In this document: piece after piece, positions 12,801-24,449 of the stretch
Layout of the letters: each line of letters begins with the position of its first letter
Position numbering within the stretch: position 1 is the stretch's first letter
DNA from: Membranipora membranacea
Taxonomy: Eukaryota > Bryozoa > Gymnolaemata > Cheilostomatida > Membraniporidae
Reading direction: 5' to 3'
Assembly: GCA_914767715.1 (NCBI GenBank)
Contig: OU612071.1
Location: 3,658,001-3,722,000 of the forward strand
Length of the DNA: 64,000 nucleotides
Notes under the pieces: model-generated
Databases searched by the model: none
What the model saw: only the letters and a program-made list of their open reading frames with translations
What the model was told of the DNA's origin: nothing
Made by a program: the position numbers and the translations under genes

Positions 12801-13080
12801 TCTGTTCTATCATCCTATAGTTAGGCTTTTTGAAGTCGAGACTATAACCATGACAAGATGAATTTTCCAGCTTAGATGTGAGATATGAACTTTTTGTGTT
12901 GCATATAAGATAAGATGTATTATGATATGATATATATCATTTTTATTGCAGTAAATCAGCTATGTAATATTTAAATATTCATGATATAAATATGTACTAG
13001 CATGATATAGCAGCTATTGTGGATCTGTGAAAACTTCAGGATGATGTTCTGTTCGATCTTCAAGGTGATGTTTGGTTCCT

Positions 13081-13471
13081 TTAGGGGTTAACACACTGAG
13101 CTCCCGCACATCCAGGGTCACAGTCATCGGGTGCAGTACCAGTACAGCAGCACTTACTTCCAGAGCAGGATCCCGTACAGTAACCTTTCACGCCACAAGA
13201 GACGTGACAGAAACCATCAGACCCTGGACAGACTGAGGATGAGGAGCACGCTACAATACAATAAAATACTAGTCAAGAAAACTGGCGTTTGAGGCAATAT
13301 TCCAATCTGTCTACATATATTCTGTAGAGTAACAGCAAACATGTAAAGTGTGTTTGAGATTTTGGGAACAAGTACTGAGCATAATAACTTACAAGCCGCT
13401 GTGGTGGAGCTGCAGAACAAACCAAGGCAGATAAATGCTAGAATAAGGATCAATGATTTGATGCTCGACAT
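13081..13471 (-). CDS. Crp2: secreted 12-Cys peptide precursor (U2 copy)
   Basis: Coding exons are 13393-13471 and 13081-13250, with a 142-nt intron between them. Exon 2 begins at 13511 and noncoding exon 1 ends at 13804. The signal peptide has the majority sequence (Leu18, Phe19, Cys20). The 56-residue mature part is the consensus, with one silent change at Asp38 (GAT for GAC). AATAAA is at 12942-12947. Gene structure, splice sites and TATA box are intact, so this copy should be expressible. Secretion is inferred from the signal peptide; pairing of the 12 cysteines and the target are unknown. Confidence 0.86.
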
Positions 13472-13854
13472 CGTGATAGAAGGTTGATCTATATGTCTCT
13501 TTGCAGATATGCTACGAAACAAATGACAAATGAGATATTTATTATATATATGTATGATGAGAGATCATGATGATTTTACCTGAGACCCTTGAGTGTTCAA
13601 TGCAGGAATGATAACCAAAATACAGTGCACAAACATACCCCATATTTCTTTATAGTCTGTGCTACTAAGAGCTCGTACCCTTACAATACTATCATCATTC
13701 TGTGCTTTACATGGTTTATCATGGAAAAAGACTACCCCTATCAAATTTCATGAGATCAAACTAAATCAAATATTGTAAATTCAGATTTATTACAGATACT
13801 TACCTTCTTGAGATAGAGAATGTTTGTAATGTTGATGTCTGCAGAGTCTTGAGC

Positions 13855-13861
13855 TTTTATA
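13855..13861 (-). promoter_or_regulatory. TATA box of Crp2
   Basis: TATAAAA on the minus strand sits about 50 nt upstream of the exon 1 donor at 13804. The expected start site is near 13830. The flanking sequence is nearly the same as at the other four genes. Confidence 0.75.
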
Positions 13862-13999
13862 GTAAATAACAGTGAAAACTGGTGTTAACGTGTCAAAACG
13901 TCACTGGTTGGTATTCTATTTAAGGTATCATAATGATGCGTGTTATCAAAGGCTTAAAGAGGAAGTACGGGTCAGATTCACTTTCTCCCGTCCCTATCC

Positions 14000-16216
14000 A
14001 GGTTGATAGATCACCCGATTCTTATTACGTGCATGTGCTCCAATTCGGCGCCAAATACATCATAACAATTTGTTTACATTTATAGGCAGGAATATGATGT
14101 CATAAGTAGGACTCTCATAAACAATTCCCTATCAATCAATAATGACTGATTTACATTTAGCGATATTTAGTATTTTTGAAAATCATTATAGCTACACACT
14201 CCTCAACCGTATTTGACTCTGCTGATGTAGTTTAACCTAATTTTTCTTTTTTAAAAGAAAATTAGATGTAAAAAAGTGTCGGAATACAATAATCTTGAGT
14301 TCAGTTTTAGTTGAATTACAGTGTCACAATGTCTGTCAAAGCAGGTGCACTGCATGATATTGATTTTCTAATGAATTATGAATCAATATATCATTTATTA
14401 TCATGCTTTACGCTATTAAATGTGGCTCAATGTAGCCTGTCTTGACAAGACATGCTATGCTCGATGTCATTACTGTGATATCAAAAGATATTTGGATGTA
14501 AATTTGAGCGTAGCAAATTGGTGAAAGTCTTTGTCTTTTGTTATCTCACCGCCGGGCGTTGAGGCTCCTCTATAGTGATTTACAGCTCGTCTGTACAGTG
14601 ATAGGTAGGTCAGTAGTCAGTGACAGCTGAATATCAAAAGAAAGTTGGCAGAATTAAAGATACAGTTTTTTGGAACAGTTTATAGCTGCCTGAATTCCAC
14701 GACTCACAGCTAGATCACAGTGAGGTACCTGAAAAAGGCCCTGATTACAGCAGGAGAGTTTCGAATCTCAAAGCATAGTGTTGGGGGTTAATCGGGTTAG
14801 AGGGGTAACAATGCTCTAGATGTTTAAGGATTAGTAAGTTGGTAGTATAAACCCATTCACATGCAGTAGAGATAGACACATGGACGGACCGCACGAGACC
14901 ACTGCTCTGAAAAATCTCTCAGTGGCACATCTGAAGGAATTGCGCAGGACTAGGTATATAGGAGATGTGAAATTCAACTACGTAATTATGAGGAAAATAT
15001 CACAGGGAACAATAATCAGTAAGGCAGACACAAAATAGCACACTGGAATGGGGAGGGAGTAGATGGGCTGTGGTATAAGGACAGGTCAGGGAGCTCTGTG
15101 TGGTCTATTGGTGAAAAAACACTTCTTCACATCCGTCGGAGTTAAATAAGTCGCATAACAATTCTTGTTCCCATATTATTACTCCCCGCACAAGTTGACC
15201 ACTGTAGATGGACTACCGAATCTCTATAATTAATGCTGGATCTGAATTTCAGTTCCTATCATGGTCCGATTCATTATCGTCATACTGCACAGCAGCCCCT
15301 GGTTGTTGCTCCAAGTCATCAGAAAAACGAATTTACAAATTGAAGTTCTTTCAGCTCAATGACAATTATGAAAATGAAACCAAATTAGCACATCAAAATC
15401 ATCGGCAGTAGAATTTTATGAAACAGTTATGCAACCCATGGTTCATTATTGATTTTGTAGTGAATTGTAAATCAACTGGTCATCATTCATCATGCTGTAT
15501 GCTACTAAGTACGGCTCAGTGGAAGTTCCCACTGGGTAATTACCGTGATGCCATATGTTTTGGATGTAAATATGAGCATAGCATATTGGTAAAAGAAAGT
15601 CGCATAGCATTTTTTTGGTCCATAATATTACTCCCCACATAAGTAAACCCCTGTAGGTGTACTAACAATTCTCTATAATGAATGCTGTACCAGAACTGCT
15701 CAACCTCTTTAAGTTTCATCATGTTTGTTTTTTTCAAGATCAAATTAAACATTTAAATCAAACCAAATAAAAAGTGAATCTTATAAATCACGACATACCG
15801 CCATTCATATTCATTATCACTCTGTGTGAAAAAGCTCAGGGTTATTTAGAATAAATATTCTAAACTTCAAAAACATGAGCTGATCGATGTTACGTCAATT
15901 GATACGGCGAGCTAATTATAACAGCGAAATATTTGTCTTGGTCAAGAATAGACTAGTCCTGCAGCTGAAGCACATGACTGTGTTGTTTTAATTGTGTGTT
16001 TATGCTGAGTTGTGGCACAATTTGCTGGATTTTGCTTCATCATAATTGCGGAGGCTCAAAAGTCAGACTAGATATTGGACGGATGGAAAAGTGAAAGTTT
16101 TTTTGTCAACACATGATAGAAGAGTTATTACAATACAGATTCTATGACTGATCTATGATCTGCTTTATCGCCACTATATCATTATTAATGGATAATTAAT
16201 GTCAAGCCTTGTTATC
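14000..16216. repeat. Crp upstream repeat zone of U2
   Basis: This copy matches the U1 zone but keeps an extra block at about 14,430-14,640 (shared with U3 and U4 and absent from U1 and U5). A 70-codon minus-strand ORF (15540-15752) is open here and in U3-U5. Its length follows from low divergence between units and it has no recognisable domain, so I do not call it a gene. Confidence 0.55.
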
Positions 16217-16230
16217 CAGGCAATCTACAA
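16217..16230. other. Head-to-head junction between U2 and U3
   Basis: The left side ends in GTCAAGCC, which elsewhere is the centre of the internal inverted repeat. The right side resumes at CAATCTACAAATC, the splice-acceptor end of the Ig-like exon on the opposite strand. About 14 bp between match neither side. This is the point where unit orientation flips. Confidence 0.75.
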
Positions 16231-18700
16231 ATCAAAGGCCAGACTATATGGTTGATATGATATTGAATAAATACAGCATTTTGATATTTTTTGCTAACCC
16301 CATTATTTCTCTCTGCTAAAGCCTAGGTAGAGTATCCATAATGGCTTTGTGTTCGCTAGTGCTGGTACCGTATATTGTGCCAAAGTGTTATCTATGTAGT
16401 GATTTACATGCAGCTTAACTATGTAAACAGCATAAATATACCATTTGTTTTATTATTAGGGAACGATCAGTCACTAATTATACTTTGCGAAGCTAAATCC
16501 TACATCAAATAAAAGTTTGCACATTGTAACAGAAATAACTAGGTTCGGTCCTAAGGTTATGATACCAGCGTTGACCGATTTGGACATTCTACATACCGTT
16601 GGAAAACTGCTGAGCTACTGATCGCTAACAGCTCATCAAAAACATGATTGGATTACATTGCGTCACTTTATCAGAGAAATTGGGCAGAAGAGGCTGTTCT
16701 TAGCAAAGTGGATGGCTGCGCTACATTGATAAACAGCCAATTTGAGGGGCTTTTAAGGTGTTTTTCGGCATTCCGTGTGGCCCATTTCGAGGAAGACTAA
16801 TACATAGTACCATATTCTGTTGGCCTTTCCTCTTTGTACTATGCTTGATCAAAGCGGCTTCGTATGTGAGAATTTTCAAAATAAACTTGTCTGGCCTTAC
16901 TGCTGGACCTTTTGACAGCATGTTTGACGTTATTGATAATGGCGCTAAATGTATTCACCTTTGATGGTCTAACCTGATATTGATACATTTGATATACTGC
17001 TGAAACTTGTGGTGTGTGTCATTAAAACCGCGATAAAGTGGAAAAAAGCAAAATAATTTGGCCTTTTTTATTCGAACCGTTCCTAATCTTTGCTTCAAAT
17101 TTCGTATTATATCATCAAAATAAAAATCCATTCATTTGCACACAGCGTGACCCCTTGACTGCAACCAGCGTGTATTGCCATTTTTGCACAAAACTACGTG
17201 GACCATTTTCGATCTAAGCCTGTGATTTATTTTCTAATGAAATGAACCTTCCTTTTGACTACAGAGCAGCTTCTTAACAAGCTCTGTATGAAGTAACGGA
17301 GTCAGAATAGTAATCTGCAAAAAAACAGCACCTGTTCCCAACATTGGCCTAAAAATGATATGATAATAATTAAAATGACATCAATTGAGTTGCCATTTTG
17401 ACAAACTATAATGCGTAACCCCAATAATCATGATTGTTATTTTTGTAAAATTTGGCTCCTGTCCCTAATAATTTCCGAAATATGATTCATATCATTAATG
17501 GCACTAATTTCATTTTGACAGGTGTCACCATGATTATTATCTATAATGAAAATTGTGTTAGATACGGCGAACAAAACTGGTGTGTTATATGTCCTATTTT
17601 GAGCTGACAACAATAACCACTGCGTGGGCTTTCTGTTGTTGATTGCTGCTTTATTCATATTTCATTGAACCTGCTGAAAAGCTCAAGAAATAGAAATGTA
17701 TAACAGGAAATCGTTCAAATGCAATTTGACACTGTTTATGTAAATCCTGTTCCTGTTTTTAATAGTTCCCAAAAACAAAGTGATTATAATTCAAGACTTT
17801 AACTGCACTTAATTTTTGTCAGGTTTAACTGTGACAAGCTTTTAACAATGATAAATGTCTTTTATGTTCTCTTTTGAGTACCATTTGTGGAAAAACAATG
17901 TATTATTTTTCTATCAAGTGTCTATTATTGCTCCTATTATTACAATCGTCATCATCATAACCTGATCAAAAACCTCGTGGGTTGTTTTATGGCACTTCTG
18001 ATCATGCCACGCACACTCATAAAAAAATATTACTTAGCTCTTAAATACACCTGATCGCCAGCCTGATCATTTGACTCTAATTAACTGTACAGCTCTTCTT
18101 TAGCTTGTGGGATGTAACTCTAGAATAGCAGTTTTCTCTAAATGATGCAGGATTTGCCCAGCCTCTTAGCACTCTCCATACTCTGGCAATCAGTGACACA
18201 AATATTGCATGTTCCATTGATGTGATTGAGTTTTATCAGATCAGTAGGGAAATTACAAAGCATCATCTTTTACAGGTTCTTTAATATTTGTTGAAGCTGA
18301 ATCGCATCTTACGGCAAATATTTGATTCAAGTGTGAATTTGTTTTTGGACCAGCTTTGCATGTAGCAGGCAAACAACCTTGAGAGTAATTCAAAACAATA
18401 GGCGTGTTGCCATATGCGGGTATGTATTCTAGGCCACGTGAGTTTTTATTCTAGGACAGGACAGAAAGTGCCTCCACTAGATCTACAGGTATGTTCACAA
18501 AACGACTTTGATTTTCACCCTGTCATACCAAAAGCCGCGAGCTAAATATACTTCCATGCTATGCTGTATGACATATCATCATCAGGTCATGACCTGCAGA
18601 TAGCTTTCACATAAACCTGTCTGGGATAATCCCTCGACAATATTGTGTGAACTACTACAGCTAATGACCTTCTAGGAAATTTCAAAGTTTTGTTCTCATT
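16231..18700. repeat. R zone of U3, inverted copy of 1-2760
   Basis: About 2.5 kb of AT-rich noncoding DNA. It is shared in inverted orientation with U1 and U2 and in direct orientation with 27,327-28,206, 40,268-41,760 and 49,837-52,680. Several 60-140 codon ORFs occur on both strands at once and change length from copy to copy, as expected of shadows. I see no domain, splice pattern or RNA gene. Confidence 0.6.
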
Positions 18701-18704
18701 AACA

Positions 18705-19130
18705 ATCAATAATAATAATAATAATAATAAAGTTTATTTGCTAAACGCTTAATAATATTTCTAAGCGTTATTACATCAAAACCAATAAAAAAAAGGTGAA
18801 ATAAAATGGATAAAATATGTGCATGAGGATAAATTAGAACATAATTCTGATACTGCTATATAAATTTATAAAATAAAATCTAATTACTTAAAGTACAACC
18901 TAAATAAATATGTTTTTGTAGCGGGCTTAAAACCGGTAAGGCTCGGCAACAGCTGCAAATCAGGGGGCAGGGAATTCCAGAGGGTTACGAGTGATGATGG
19001 TAGGGATTTTCCACCGAATGTGGCCAAGCTGGAGGTGTGAAGGGATGCGACAATGATTTTTTAGCTGCTTCTAGTGACACGGCGAGGTTCAGGAATGTAG
19101 AATTGATTGATGAAATAAGCATTTATTATC
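18705..19130 (-). mobile_element. LINE 3'-end remnant with (AAT)n tail
   Basis: On the minus strand a short frame reads SLVTLWNSLPPDLQLLPSL followed by GFK, the familiar C-terminal tail of CR1/jockey-type reverse-transcriptase proteins. It is followed by a 3' region ending in a TTA/AAT triplet microsatellite (18709-18731). Everything upstream of the tail is missing. Related remnants are at 41,768-42,170 (no triplet tail) and 52,690-53,005. U1 has an uninterrupted sequence at the equivalent place (about 250-310). Confidence 0.7.
18709..18731. repeat. (AAT)n microsatellite
   Basis: About seven AAT triplets at the 3' tip of the LINE remnant on the minus strand. The same run is present near 52,690 in U5 and missing from U4. 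Confidence 0.85.
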
Positions 19131-19639
19131 ACAGTATTAAGATAAATGCTCATCATAAAACTTCGAAGCTCACTGTCGGACAGCTGGTCCAGCACCAATC
19201 TGTTTTGTTAGGGCTGTAGTTTATAAAAAATGGTGGAGAAGCAAATGTCTGTGGCGAGTTCAAGGCATCACCAGTGAGCTCCTACCCGAGCAATTCAAAC
19301 ATATAATAAGGAAATTGACATCCCAGATGATCGGATTCTGACATTATATGTTCGATTATAGTGTTTTAAGGCCACTGTATTTAACTTTCTAGGTTATGGG
19401 AAAAGAATTGGCACCTATCCTTGAAATTGACAAAGAGAAAACATGATCAACACATAAAATATCATATTTCATTCTTACATTATATCATATGTTTCATCTA
19501 TATTCAAATATCCGTGTCATTTTCAGGTTGCTATTATCTTTTTCTTCACGTGTAAATAGAGAAGATAAAACTATCAAATTTAGTTTCGGCAGTGCTGTTT
19601 GGTTATATCATACAAACGTACATGCTGCTGCTTATACCG

Positions 19640-19860
19640 AAAGGCTGGGATAGACCGCTAGCACAGAACAGTCTGGGTGGCCAGAACAAGTAATAAAAAC
19701 CACCTTAGCCCTTTGTCCTTCAAACCCAATATCCGCAACAAACTCCTCTGATATGTACACAGCAACTCCACCATGAAACCGAGATCTGCTGAACCAGTTT
19801 TAACCATAATATAGTTCTCATTAAAATTGAGGTATGCTTCTGGAAGAGTAGTTTATAATA
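19640..19860 (-). mobile_element. LINE endonuclease remnant, U3 copy
   Basis: The minus strand reads FSRSRFHGGVAVYISEEF, matching the R..R..GGVA.Y strand of APE-type LINE endonucleases. The upstream matching sequence (ENYIMVKTG) is in another frame, so a frameshift has occurred. It is too short to place in a clade. The same fragment lies at 42,545-42,720 (U4) and 53,075-53,270 (U5). It is separated from the RT-tail remnant by ordinary unit sequence, so the two need not come from one insertion. Confidence 0.55.
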
Positions 19861-20184
19861 GATTTCACTACTTCGAGTGAAAAAAATAGCCAAATTACCC
19901 TGTTAAATTGTCCCATCACTAAACAGAGTATTGTTGCATGTCAACGTAATCTTCTTTGGTTGCAATTAAATTTTTTGTTCTGTATAGAAACTATCTGTTT
20001 CATTCAAAAATATCTAATTGTAAATGAAATCTGAGACAGAACCGTAATTAAAGTTCCCCTTTGCTTGCAATTCTCTTTGCTGTGCAATCAAGTTACGTTA
20101 TATTTGCAGCCAAGGTCAATTGATGTGAAACATAGCTAAGACTAATCTTCAGTAGGGAGATGCCAAGATAGGCCAGAAAAATTA

Positions 20185-20384
20185 ATGAGTTAAAAAAGGG
20201 GGTTAAAATCGCAAGTGTTGTCTCCGTCCGAGGACTGAGAAATATCAGTGCCTTAAGGGCGCGGCCGCCGTATTGCTCTCAGTTTGCAGGCAGGTCGGAG
20301 CACACCTGAGGCGTCATATGAGCCCAGTAGTCAGTAGACTGCAGCGGGATTCGAACCCAGGACCTCCAACGCTTGCGCGTCAAA
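20185..20384 (-). mobile_element. SINE-like insert with Pol III B box (U3 only)
   Basis: About 200 bp present in U3 but absent from U4, where AAAAATTA runs straight into CCTCAAACTC. Its GC content is clearly higher than that of the flanks. On the minus strand it contains GGGTTCGAATCCC (20346-20358), a perfect B box in a tRNA-like T arm, and ends in a T-rich tract. No A box or clear target-site duplication is visible, so a 5'-truncated tRNA-derived SINE is likely but not certain. Confidence 0.5.
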
Positions 20385-20849
20385 CCTCAAACTCAAGTTG
20401 AAACAGCGGACTTTTCTAAAAACTGCAAACTAAAAAAGTCTTCAATGGCAGAGAAAGATGTCTCTGTTTGCTCAGAGTCTTTTATCAACTAATTTTATGT
20501 GAAATACATTACAAATCCTCCTCCTTACTCTCATTCTTGCTACATCAATATGAATTGGCTTCATTGCCAGTTAGATCTTTATCGCTCTGTGATTCGAATA
20601 TTTTCCCTGCGATAAAAGTCTATCTGGCTTGGTTAATTGTAATTAAGGGATTAAAAAAATTAATGTATAGAAGGTTCAACTCATGGTAAGTATATCATTT
20701 CATAACAAAGTCACATAGGTAAAATTTAAAACTATCGGGTTAAAAGTTTTCAAGAAACAGGCCTGTCAACCTTAGATTTGAATTTCTGCAAATTGGAAAA
20801 ATGTCCAGATAGTACTTTGTCGCGCTGGGCCTGCAAATTTATATATGTT

Positions 20850-22240
20850 CATATATATGCTACCGGATTTCGGTTCACAAATACACAGCCACTTTTCATT
20901 AGATTATATGCAACTGAAAACCACTACATTATCAATACTTTTGTCATTCTGTGCTTTACACTCTGCTTCATGAATCAATACTACAACTATCGAATTAGAT
21001 GAGATCAAATGAAATGTAGCAACCAAATCAAACTTGATCAAGTCGGACTTACAACAGTATCTTACCTCCTTGACCTAGAGAATGTATGTAAATGTAATCT
21101 TAGGCAAATTTTAGGCAAATTTCATCATGTTTGTTTTTTCACAATCAAATTAAAACTTAATCTTTTAAATAACGGTATGACGTACATACAGTCATTCAAA
21201 TTCATTATCACGTATTCAAAAGATAAAAATATCCAGGCTAATTGGAATCTAATAGATTATGCCTCGACATACGTGGGCTGATTAATGTGGCATTGTTTGA
21301 TATTGGCAAGCAAATTATAAGATCAAAATTTTCTCCTTGTCAGAAATAGACTAGTTATGTAGCTAAAGCGCATGACTTGTCGGTTTCAATCGATGGTCTT
21401 CTGCCAAGTTGCTAAATTTTGCATCATCATAATTGAGGAGTGTCAAAACAGATAGGATATTGGGAGAATAGAAGTCACAAACAATTTTGAAGCAAGCTGG
21501 CGTTGGCGTTGCCATTTATTGCTAATAGCGGAATTGATGATCTGTTTTAATCCCAACATTGTGATAGAAGAGTGATTTTAATATGCAGATCCTATGACTG
21601 ATCTATGCTGTCTTTTTTGCTTGTATTTTGCCTCATACATATAATTACGTATATTATTAGATTATATTTGGTAGGCTTGACATTAATTATCCATTAATAA
21701 TGATTTAGTGGTGATAACGCAGATCATAGATCAGTCACAGAATCTTTATTGTAATAACTCTTCTATCATGTGTTGACAAAAAAATATCAATAAATGGCAT
21801 ATGACACTAGCTACAAAATACTTTCACTTTTCCATCCGTCCAATATCTAGTCTGACTTTTGAGCCTCCGCAATTATGATGAAGCAAAATCCAGCAAATTG
21901 TACCACAACTCAGCATAAACACACAATTAAAACAACACAGTCATGTGCTTCAGCTGCAGGACTAGTCTATTCTTGACCAAGACAAATATTTCGCTGTTAT
22001 AATTAGCTCGCCGTATCAATTGACGTAACATCGATCAGCTCATGTTTTTGAATTTTAGAATATTTATCATAAATAAACCTGAGCTTTTTCACGCAGAGTG
22101 ATAATGAATATGAATGGCGGCATGTCGTGATTCATAAGATTAAGTTCTTATTTGATTTGATTTAAATGTTTAGTTTAATCTTGAAAAAAACAAACATGGT
22201 GAAACTTAAAGAGGTTGAGCAGTTCAGGTACAGCATTCAT
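20850..22240. repeat. Internal inverted repeat of U3
   Basis: The left arm (about 20,850-21,640) and right arm (about 21,680-22,240, extending with gaps toward Crp3) are diverged reverse complements. The centre is near 21,660. Matching landmarks include TAGACTAGT, CATCATAATTG and ACTGATCTATG. The far end of the left arm (20,850-21,090) resembles the Crp exon 1, donor and intron 1 on the minus strand, with GGAGGTAAG standing where AGAAGGTAAG does in Crp genes. The 12-Cys exon is not found beyond it. Confidence 0.65.
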
Positions 22241-24050
22241 TATAGAGAATTGTTAGTACACCTACAAGGGTTTACTTATGTGGGGAGTAATATTATGGAC
22301 CAAAAAAATGTTATGCGACTTTCTTTTACCAATATGCTATGCTCAAATTTGCATCCAAAACATATGACATCACGGTAATTACCAAGTCGGAAAATCCACT
22401 GAGCCGTACTTAGTAGCATACAGCATGATGAATGATGACCAGTGGTTTACAATTCACTACGAAATCAATAATGAACCATGGGTTGCATAACTGTGTCATA
22501 AAATTCTACTGCCGATGATTTTGATGTGCTAATTTGGTTTCACTTTCATAATTGTCATTGAGCTGAAAGAACTTCAATTTGTGAATTTATTTTTCTGATG
22601 ACTTGGAGCAACAACCAGGAGCTGCTTTGCAGTATGACGATAATGAATCGGTCCACGATAGGAACTAAAATTCAGATCGAGCATTAATTATAGAGACTCG
22701 GTAGTCCATCTACAGTGGTCAACTTGTGCGGGGAGTAATAATATGGGAACAAGAATTGTTATGCAACTTATTTAACACCGACGGATGTGAAGAAGTTTTT
22801 TTCACCAATGGACTACACAGAGCTCCCTGACCTGTCCTTATACCACAGCCCATCTACTCCCTCCCCATTCCAGTGTGCTATTTTGTGTCTGCCTTACTGA
22901 TTATTGTTCTCTGTGTTATTTTCCTCATAATTACGTAGTTGAAATTCACATCTCATATATACCTAGTCCTGCGCAAGTCCTTCAGATGTGCCACTGAGAG
23001 ATTTTTCAGACCAGTGGTCTCGTGCGGTCCGTCCATGTGTCTATCTCTACTGCATGTGAATGGGTTTATACTACCAACTTACTGATCCTTAAACATCTAG
23101 AGCATTGTTACCCCTCTAACCCGATTAACCCCCAACACTATGCTTTGAGATTTGAAACTCTCCTGCTGTAATCAGGGCCTTTTTCACGTACTTCACTGTG
23201 ATCTAGTTGTGAGTCGTGGAATTCCGGCCGCTATAAACTGTTCCAAAAACCTGTATCTTTAATTCTGCCAACTTTCTTTTGACATTCAGCTGTCACTGAC
23301 TACTGACCTACCTATCACTGTACAGACGAGCTGTGAATCACTATAGAGGAGCCTCAACGCCCGGCGGTGATATAACAAAAGACAAAGACTTTCACCAATT
23401 TGCTATGCTCAAATTTACATCCTAATATCTTTTGATATCACAGTAATTACATTGAGCATAGCATATTTGTCAAGACAGGCTACATTGAGCCATATTCAAT
23501 AGCGTGAAGCATGATGATAAATGATATATTGATTCATAATTCATTAGAAAATCAATATCATGCAGTGCACCTGTTTTGACAGACATTGTGACGCTGTAAT
23601 TTAACTATAAACTGAACTGAAGATTATTGTATTCCTACACTTTTTTACATCTCATTTTCTTTTAAAAAAGAAAAATTACGTTAAACTACATCAGCAGAGT
23701 CAAATATGGTTGAGTAGTGTGTAGCTATAATGATTTTAAAAATACTAAATATCGCTAAATGTAAATCAGTCATTATTAATTGATAGGGAATTGTTTATGA
23801 GAGTCCTTCTTATGAATCATATTCCTGCCTATAAATGTAAACAAATTTTTATGATGTATTTGGCGCCGAATTGGAGCACATGTACGTAATAAGAATCAGG
23901 TGATCTATCAACCTGGATAGGGACGGGAGAAAGTGAATCTGACCCGTACTACCTCTTTAAGCCTTTGATAACATGCATCATTATGATACCTTAAATAGAA
24001 TACCAACCAGTGACGTTTTGACACGTTAACACCAGTTTTCACTGTTATTT
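22240..24050. repeat. Crp upstream repeat zone of U3
   Basis: Diverged direct repeats: 22,250-22,330 resembles 22,690-22,780 (both contain GGGGAGTAATA), and 22,332-22,470 resembles 23,395-23,560 (ATGCTATGCTCAAATTT and CAGCATGATGA-type blocks). This suggests local tandem growth before the whole unit was copied. No gene is supported. Confidence 0.55.
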
Positions 24051-24052
24051 AC

Positions 24053-24059
24053 TATAAAA
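24053..24059 (+). promoter_or_regulatory. TATA box of Crp3
   Basis: TATAAAA lies 51 nt before the exon 1 donor (exon end 24110). Transcription is expected to start near 24083, giving a noncoding exon of about 28 nt. Confidence 0.75.
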
Positions 24060-24449
24060 GCTCAAGACTCTGCAGACATCAACATCACAAACATTCTCTA
24101 TCTCAAGAAGGTAAGTATCTGTAATAAATCTGAATTTATAATATTTGATTTAGTTTGATCTCATGAAATTTGATAGGGGTAGTCTTTTTCCATGATACAC
24201 CATGTAAAGCACAGAATGATGATAGTATTGTAAGGGTACAAGCTCTTAGTAGCATAGACTATAAAGAAATATGGGGTATGTTTGTGCACTGTATTTTGAT
24301 TATCATTCCTGCATTGAACACTCAAGGGTCTCAGGTAAAATCATCATGATCTCTCATCATACATATTATATATATATAATAAAAATGTCATTGGTCATTT
24401 GTTTCGTAGCATATCTGCAAAGAGTTGTATAGATCAACCTTCTATCACG

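Larger units (their letters stand above)
9446..16216 (-). repeat. Segmental duplication unit U2
   Basis: Second minus-strand unit, a direct repeat of about 1618-6200 of U1. It begins inside the R zone just after the LINE. It holds an Ig-like exon (10599-10796), a stretch shared with the downstream part of U3-U5 (about 11,090-12,800, apparently lost from U1), the Crp2 gene and the upstream repeat zone. It ends at 16216, at the centre of the internal inverted repeat seen in U3. About 14 bp of filler then lead into U3 in the opposite orientation. Confidence 0.85.

Noticed and set aside
20468-20689. 73-codon ORF repeated at 42989 and 53468
   Set aside because: Conserved only as far as the whole unit is, truncated at its 5' end in U5, with no domain. 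A good GTAAGT donor follows it in U3 but is GTAATT in U4 and U5.
22166-22378. 70-codon ORF (KLKEVEQF..QGFTYVGSN) open in U2, U3, U4 and U5
   Set aside because: Four open copies look striking, but the units are recent duplicates. The U1 copy is frameshifted, there is no signal peptide, domain or splice context, and part of the ORF belongs to a diverged direct repeat in noncoding DNA.
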